NCBI GenBank assembly: GCA_000431815.1 | Contig: FR889250.1 | Span: forward strand, 126,774 to 137,527 | Direction: 5' to 3' | Source: Butyrivibrio sp. CAG:318 | GTDB lineage: Bacteria; Bacillota; Clostridia; Lachnospirales; Lachnospiraceae | Length of the DNA stretch: 10,754 bases | Shown here: positions 7,447 to 10,754 of the stretch, one piece after another | Layout: every line of letters starts with the position of its first letter | Numbering within the stretch: position 1 is the stretch's first letter | Position numbers and translations under genes: made by a program | Notes under the pieces: model-generated | What the model saw: only the letters and a program-made list of their open reading frames with translations | What the model was told of the DNA's origin: nothing | The model's database searches: none

Positions 7447-8286
7447 TTATTTTGAGTAATCGTAGAAACCGATTCCGGTCTTTCTTCCTAACTTGCCGGC
7501 ACGAACCATCTTCTTAAGAAGTGGATGCGGACGATACTTAGGATCTCCTGTCTCATCATATAATACGTTCATGATTGCAAGACAGATATCAAGTCCTACA
7601 AGGTCGCCGAGTGCAAGAGGTCCCATCGGATGATTTGCACCAAGCTTCATTGCTGTATCAACACCTTCAACAGATGCAACACCGTCAGCAACGATTCCTA
7701 CTGCTTCGTTAATCATAGGAATAAGGATTCTGTTTACTACGAAACCTGCAGCTTCGTTAACTTCAACAGGAGTCTTTCCGATTTCTTCAGCGATAGCAAT
7801 GATTTTATCTTTCATCTCATCAGGTGTGTTCTCACCCTTGATAACCTCAACAAGCTTCATAACAGGAGCTGGGTTGAAGAAATGCATTCCGATTACCGGT
7901 CTGTCAAGACCTGCACCAATTTCTGTGATTGAAAGTGAAGATGTGTTTGTAGCAAACATAGCATCCTTCTTGCAGATTTCCTGAAGTTCCTTAAATGTCT
8001 GCTTCTTGACCTCCATGTTCTCAAGAGCTGCTTCAACGATAAGGTCGCAATCTGTACAGATATCCTTTGTACCTGTTGTGATCTTGGCAAGGATTGCATC
8101 AGCTGTTTCCTTTGTCATTTTCTCTTTTGCAACAAGTCTGTCAAGACCCTTAGCAATCTTATTTTTGCCGTTTGCAGCAAACTCGTTGTTGATGTCACAA
8201 AGACATACTTCATAGCCTTCTGTCTGAGCGAAAGCCTGTGCAATTCCGGAACCCATTGTTCCGGCACCGATAATACCTACCTTCAT
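7447..8286 (-). CDS. hbd: 3-hydroxybutyryl-CoA dehydrogenase
   Basis: This 279-residue cytoplasmic dehydrogenase reduces acetoacetyl-CoA to (S)-3-hydroxybutyryl-CoA, normally with NADH. The N-terminal Rossmann fold shows GIIGAGTMGSGIAQ, with GxGxxG at 7-12 and D31 at the end of the second strand, which favours NAD(H). Catalytic residues expected in the family are visible: the serine of NTSSLSIT (about 116-117), H135 in GMHFFNPAP, E147 in LVEVIKG and N185 in GFVVNRIL. The C-terminal domain carries HPMGPLALGDLVGLD at 219-233. The length matches single-domain bacterial Hbd. AGGAGG at 8295-8300 is 8 nt before the ATG. It is separated from crt by 69 nt containing a hairpin, but lies only 21 nt before bcd. 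Confidence 0.97.
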   Translation of the reverse strand: MKVGIIGAGTMGSGIAQAFAQTEGYEVCLCDINNEFAANGKNKIAKGLDRLVAKEKMTKETADAILAKITTGTKDICTDCDLIVEAALENMEVKKQTFKELQEICKKDAMFATNTSSLSITEIGAGLDRPVIGMHFFNPAPVMKLVEVIKGENTPDEMKDKIIAIAEEIGKTPVEVNEAAGFVVNRILIPMINEAVGIVADGVASVEGVDTAMKLGANHPMGPLALGDLVGLDICLAIMNVLYDETGDPKYRPHPLLKKMVRAGKLGRKTGIGFYDYSK

Positions 8287-8321
8287 GAGATATTCCTCCT
8301 AAATAATATTGTATAAGTTAT

Positions 8322-8342
8322 GTGAAGTATATAAATACTCAC
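8322..8342 (-). other. Intercistronic hairpin between crt and hbd
   Basis: On the minus strand GTGA-GTAT pairs with ATAC-(T)-TCAC around a TTAT loop, giving eight base pairs with one bulged T. No U-run follows, so it is not an intrinsic terminator. The rest of the 69-nt gap is AT-rich and ends with the strong hbd ribosome binding site. It could influence mRNA processing or stability. The stem is AT-rich and may be weak. Confidence 0.4.
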
Positions 8343-8355
8343 GGATAAAACATGA

Positions 8356-9147
8356 TTAACAGTTCTTGAAAGGAACTACTTTGAGCTTCTTTTCTTTGTC
8401 TTTCTCAAGAAAATTGCCCATTCCTGCCTTCTGGTCTTCTGTCTCGAAGCAGTCGCCGAAAAGTTTCTCTTCGATAACGATAGCCTGATCCATATCTACC
8501 TGAAGTCCGTCATTGATGGCTTTCTTGCAGTTACGAACAGCAATAGGAGCGTTAGCTGCGATGATTGAAGCAAGCTTCTTGGCAGCCGGGATAAGTTCCT
8601 CAATAGGATATACATTATTAACAAGACCGATTCTGTAAGCTTCCTCAGCCTTGATATTACGTGCGCTGTAAATCATTTCTTTGGCTTTGCCAACGCCTAC
8701 GACTCTTGCAAGTCTCTGTGTTCCGCCAAAACCAGGTGTGATTCCGAGTCCTGCCTCAGGCTGTCCGAAAACTGCGTTTTCTGAGCAGATTCTGATGTCA
8801 CAGCTCATTGAAATCTCACATCCTCCGCCGAGTGCAAATCCGTTAACTGCTGCAATAACAGGAATCGGGAATGTCTCTATCTTGCGGAAAACATCATTAC
8901 CCTTCTTACCGAAAGCTTCGCCTTCTGCCTTGGTAAGTGTGCTCATCTCTCCGATATCGGCTCCGGCTACGAATGACTTCTCGCCTGCACCTGTAAGAAT
9001 GAGACATCTTATTGTATTAAGATCTACTGCTGAAAATGTTGCATCAAGCTCTTCAAGAACCTGGCTGTTAAGTGCGTTAAGTGCCTTTGGACGGTTGATA
9101 GTGATAATTCCTACCGCACCTTCTGCTTCGTATGTAACGAATTCCAT
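8356..9147 (-). CDS. crt: Crotonase (3-hydroxybutyryl-CoA dehydratase)
   Basis: This 263-residue enoyl-CoA hydratase/isomerase-family enzyme removes water from 3-hydroxybutyryl-CoA to give crotonyl-CoA. The fold markers are in order: ITINRPKALNALN near the N-terminus, SFVAGADIGEM (58-68) contributing to the CoA pocket and oxyanion hole, and ALGGGCEISMSCDIRI (105-120) with the first catalytic glutamate E111. FGQPEAGLGITPGFGGTQRL (127-146) carries the second, E131. Having both glutamates marks a true hydratase rather than a hydrolase or isomerase. The C-terminus is rich in Lys and ends KKLKVVPFKNC. AAGGAG at 9157-9162 lies 9 nt before the ATG. It stands between two hairpin-containing gaps, after thl (73 nt) and before hbd (69 nt). 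Confidence 0.96.
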   Translation of the reverse strand: MEFVTYEAEGAVGIITINRPKALNALNSQVLEELDATFSAVDLNTIRCLILTGAGEKSFVAGADIGEMSTLTKAEGEAFGKKGNDVFRKIETFPIPVIAAVNGFALGGGCEISMSCDIRICSENAVFGQPEAGLGITPGFGGTQRLARVVGVGKAKEMIYSARNIKAEEAYRIGLVNNVYPIEELIPAAKKLASIIAANAPIAVRNCKKAINDGLQVDMDQAIVIEEKLFGDCFETEDQKAGMGNFLEKDKEKKLKVVPFKNC

Positions 9148-9177
9148 TGTGATTATCTCCTTAAATATAAATTGTTA

Positions 9178-9206
9178 TGACAGGCGAAATTAAATTCCGC
9201 CTGTCA
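9178..9206 (-). other. Stable intercistronic hairpin between thl and crt
   Basis: On the minus strand TGACAGGCG (9206-9198) pairs with CGCCTGTCA (9186-9178), nine perfect pairs. After one mismatch three inner A/T pairs close a tight loop. It lies about 15 nt after the thl stop codon. The sequence after the stem (TAACAATTT) lacks a U-run, so complete termination is unlikely. A role as a 3' stabilising or processing element for thl mRNA, or as a weak attenuator, is possible. Confidence 0.6.
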
Positions 9207-9220
9207 ATATTACATTGTGA

Positions 9221-10399
9221 TTAGTCACGCTCAACGATTGTTGAACATCCCATTCCACCACCGATGCAAAGTGTAGCAAGACCTCTCTTAGCATCTCTCT
9301 TCTGCATCTCATGGAGAAGTGTAACAAGGATACGGCATCCTGATGCTCCAACCGGATGTCCGAGTGCGATTGCACCACCGTTTACGTTAAGCTTGTCCGG
9401 ATTGAATCCAAGTTCCTTGCCAACAGCGATTGACTGTGCGGCAAATGCCTCGTTAGCTTCGATAAGATCCATATCATCAACAGTAAGTCCTGTCTTGGCA
9501 AGAACTTTCTTGGTAGATGCTACAGGTCCGATACCCATGATTGAAGGATCTACGCCGCCGAGTGCTCCGGCAACCCATGTAGCCATCGGCTTAACACCGA
9601 GTTCTTTTGCTTTCTCTTCTGACATAACAACGATTGCTGCTGCACCGTCATTGATTCCTGATGCATTACCAGCTGTAACGAATCCGCCAGGATTGATAGC
9701 ACGGAGCTTTGCAAGACCTTCCATGGTAGTTCCAGGACGAGGTCCTTCATCTGTATCAACGATAACAGTGTTCTTTTTCTGCTTAACTTCTACAGGAACG
9801 ATTTCGTCTTTGAATTTACCTTCAGCCATAGCCTTCTCAGCTTTGTTCTGGCTGTTTACAGCGAACTCATCAAGCTCTTCTCTTGTAAGACCCCACTGCT
9901 CACAGATGTTATCTGCTGTCTTGATCATATGATAATCATTGAATGCATCCCAAAGAGCATCCTTAATCATTGTATCAACTAATACACCGTTGTTCATTCT
10001 GTAACCGAATCTTGCGTTAGGAAGTGCGAACGGAGCTCTTGACATGCTCTCCATACCACCGGCAACCACGATATCAGCATCTCCTGCTTCAATCATCTGT
10101 GCTGCCATATTAACGCAGTTAAGACCTGAACCGCATACAACGTTAACTGTTACTGCAGTTGTCTCAATAGGTAAACCTGCCTTAATTGTTGCCTGACGTG
10201 CAACATTCTGTCCGAGACCTGCCTGGATAACACATCCCATGTATACATGATCAACCTGATCAGCAGTAACGCCTGCTCTGTTAAGAGCCTCCTTGATAAC
10301 GATTGATCCGAGGTCAACAGCAGGAACTGAACTTAATGCTCCTCCCATTGTTCCGATTGCAGTACGGCAAGCGCCTGCCAAAACGATTTTCTTAGCCAT
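9221..10399 (-). CDS. thl: Acetyl-CoA C-acetyltransferase (thiolase)
   Basis: This 392-residue biosynthetic thiolase condenses two acetyl-CoA into acetoacetyl-CoA, the entry to butyrate formation. The nucleophile C89 is in VNVVCGSGLNCV. H348 is in GGAIALGHPVGASG and the second catalytic cysteine C378 is in LCIGGGMG. These match the positions of Zoogloea thiolase (89, 348, 378). VVAGGMESMSRAPF (111-124) and LIEANEAFAAQSIAVGKELG (312-331) are further family motifs. Residue 95 is a cysteine where many thiolases have a small residue, six positions after the nucleophile. The length is full. AAGGAGG at 10409-10415 is 9 nt before the ATG. It leads the operon, 23 nt after coaD, and a candidate promoter overlaps the coaD tail. 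The operon content makes the synthetic direction much more likely than beta-oxidation. Confidence 0.97.
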   Translation of the reverse strand: MAKKIVLAGACRTAIGTMGGALSSVPAVDLGSIVIKEALNRAGVTADQVDHVYMGCVIQAGLGQNVARQATIKAGLPIETTAVTVNVVCGSGLNCVNMAAQMIEAGDADIVVAGGMESMSRAPFALPNARFGYRMNNGVLVDTMIKDALWDAFNDYHMIKTADNICEQWGLTREELDEFAVNSQNKAEKAMAEGKFKDEIVPVEVKQKKNTVIVDTDEGPRPGTTMEGLAKLRAINPGGFVTAGNASGINDGAAAIVVMSEEKAKELGVKPMATWVAGALGGVDPSIMGIGPVASTKKVLAKTGLTVDDMDLIEANEAFAAQSIAVGKELGFNPDKLNVNGGAIALGHPVGASGCRILVTLLHEMQKRDAKRGLATLCIGGGMGCSTIVERD

Positions 10400-10422
10400 T
10401 TAAAAAATCCTCCTTGTAAAAG

Positions 10423-10754
10423 TTACTTATTATATTTTTCTTTAAATTTGCTAACAACTATTGGTGGTACGAATTTCTCCACGCCGGCATCGTACATGGC
10501 GATTTCCTTGGCTATCGTGGAGCTTAAAAATGAATATTCAAGACCGGTTGCTAAAAACATGGTCTCGATGTCGGGCGCAATGCTTCGGTTAACCTGTGCA
10601 ATCTGCATCTCACTCTCATAATCCGATATAACTCTGAGACCACGGATCATAACCTTGGCATTATTGGCTCTGGCAAAATCAATTGTCATGCCTTCAAATG
10701 TCTTAACGCGGACATTAGGAATGTCCTTAACCGACTCAGTAAGCATCTCAAGAC
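10423..10754 (-). CDS. coaD: Phosphopantetheine adenylyltransferase, N-terminus cut by window edge
   Basis: About 110 C-terminal residues of CoaD are present. The enzyme transfers an adenylyl group from ATP to 4'-phosphopantetheine, the penultimate step of CoA synthesis. The family motifs VMIRGLRVISDYESEMQIA, VNRSIAPDIETMFL, EYSFLSSTIAKEI and GVEKFVPPIV are in the expected order. The methionine at 10746 is internal, because the frame continues upstream through Leu-Glu to the window edge, and family length is about 160. Roughly 50 residues, including the TGxxHxGH nucleotide-binding motif, lie outside. The stop is 23 nt from thl and no terminator is visible between them, so readthrough from coaD into the butyrate operon is possible. 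Confidence 0.95.
   Translation of the reverse strand, partial: LEMLTESVKDIPNVRVKTFEGMTIDFARANNAKVMIRGLRVISDYESEMQIAQVNRSIAPDIETMFLATGLEYSFLSSTIAKEIAMYDAGVEKFVPPIVVSKFKEKYNK
10429..10457 (-). promoter_or_regulatory. Candidate sigma-A promoter for the thl operon, inside coaD
   Basis: On the minus strand TTGTTA (10457-10452) is followed by a 17-nt A-rich spacer and a consensus TATAAT (10434-10429). The -35 matches four of six bases. The predicted start is near 10421, about 22 nt before the thl ATG, leaving a short leader that holds AAGGAGG. The boxes fall in the last coaD codons, so coding constraint could explain part of the match. Confidence 0.5.

Noticed and set aside
8287..8320. AT-rich TATACAAT/TATTAT boxes before hbd as a possible internal promoter
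   Set aside because: No -35 box with more than three matches at suitable spacing. AT-rich intergenic sequence gives such boxes by chance.
8681..9193. A 170-residue open frame on the plus strand opposite crt
   Set aside because: Same reason: low-complexity Ser/Pro/Ala-rich translation antisense to a clear crotonase.
9185..9207. A perfect TTGACA (-35 box) on the minus strand in the thl-crt gap, suggesting a crt promoter
   Set aside because: At 16-19 nt spacing there is only CCTGTC/TGTCAT-like sequence and no acceptable -10. The TTGACA is part of the hairpin stem.
9264..9932. A 222-residue open frame on the plus strand opposite thl
   Set aside because: It is an antisense shadow created by codon bias in thl, with no recognisable domain and no ribosome binding site context. 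The minus strand product is an unmistakable thiolase.
10423..10746. A complete 107-residue gene starting at the methionine at 10746
   Set aside because: The frame continues upstream to the window edge with residues fitting CoaD, and the protein lacks the N-terminal nucleotide-binding half, so it is a truncated view of coaD.
1..10754. Mobile elements, CRISPR arrays, tRNAs, toxin-antitoxin or defence genes
   Set aside because: None seen. All frames are accounted for by metabolic and housekeeping genes and the longest gap is 74 nt.

Overview
All coding sequence in this window is on the minus strand, so the genes read from right to left. The organism looks like a butyrate-producing, low-to-moderate GC anaerobic Firmicute, most probably a Lachnospiraceae member (Butyrivibrio/Pseudobutyrivibrio/Roseburia-like). 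This rests on the order thl-crt-hbd-bcd-etfB-etfA, strong AAGGAGG-type ribosome binding sites, and a Firmicutes-type lepB-rbgA-rnhB-ylqG block. The genus cannot be fixed from sequence alone.

Right edge (10423-10754): the 3' two-thirds of coaD (phosphopantetheine adenylyltransferase, CoA biosynthesis). A good sigma-A-like promoter (TTGTTA-17 nt-TATAAT) lies inside the tail of coaD and would start a transcript just before thl.

Centre (4398-10399): a complete central butyrate operon. Thiolase condenses two acetyl-CoA, Hbd reduces acetoacetyl-CoA with NADH, Crt dehydrates to crotonyl-CoA, and Bcd with EtfB/EtfA reduces it to butyryl-CoA, by family knowledge through flavin-based electron bifurcation to ferredoxin. 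The terminal step (butyryl-CoA:acetate CoA-transferase or phosphotransbutyrylase/butyrate kinase) is not in the window. The gaps thl/crt (73 nt) and crt/hbd (69 nt) are longer than the others and each holds an RNA hairpin. The hbd-bcd-etfB-etfA genes are tightly packed (21-27 nt). A strong hairpin with a short U-tract closes the operon after etfA.

Left (1-4323): a tightly packed second group, consisting of a flavin-reductase-family protein, lepB (signal peptidase I), rbgA (50S assembly GTPase), rnhB (RNase HII), and a FliK/YlqG-like protein that runs off the left edge. rbgA and rnhB overlap as TAATG. The etfA-proximal hairpin sits directly in front of the flavin-reductase ribosome binding site. 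A TATAAT box straddles the region just after the etfA stop, so this second group may be driven by readthrough plus a weak local promoter.

There is no gap over 74 nt between genes. I saw no tRNA, rRNA, mobile element, CRISPR array or toxin-antitoxin pair. I did not find a novel multi-gene system. The points worth a second look are regulatory (promoter in coaD, intercistronic hairpins, terminator/RBS junction) and contextual (FliK-like protein in a housekeeping cluster, flavin reductase next to an Etf operon).
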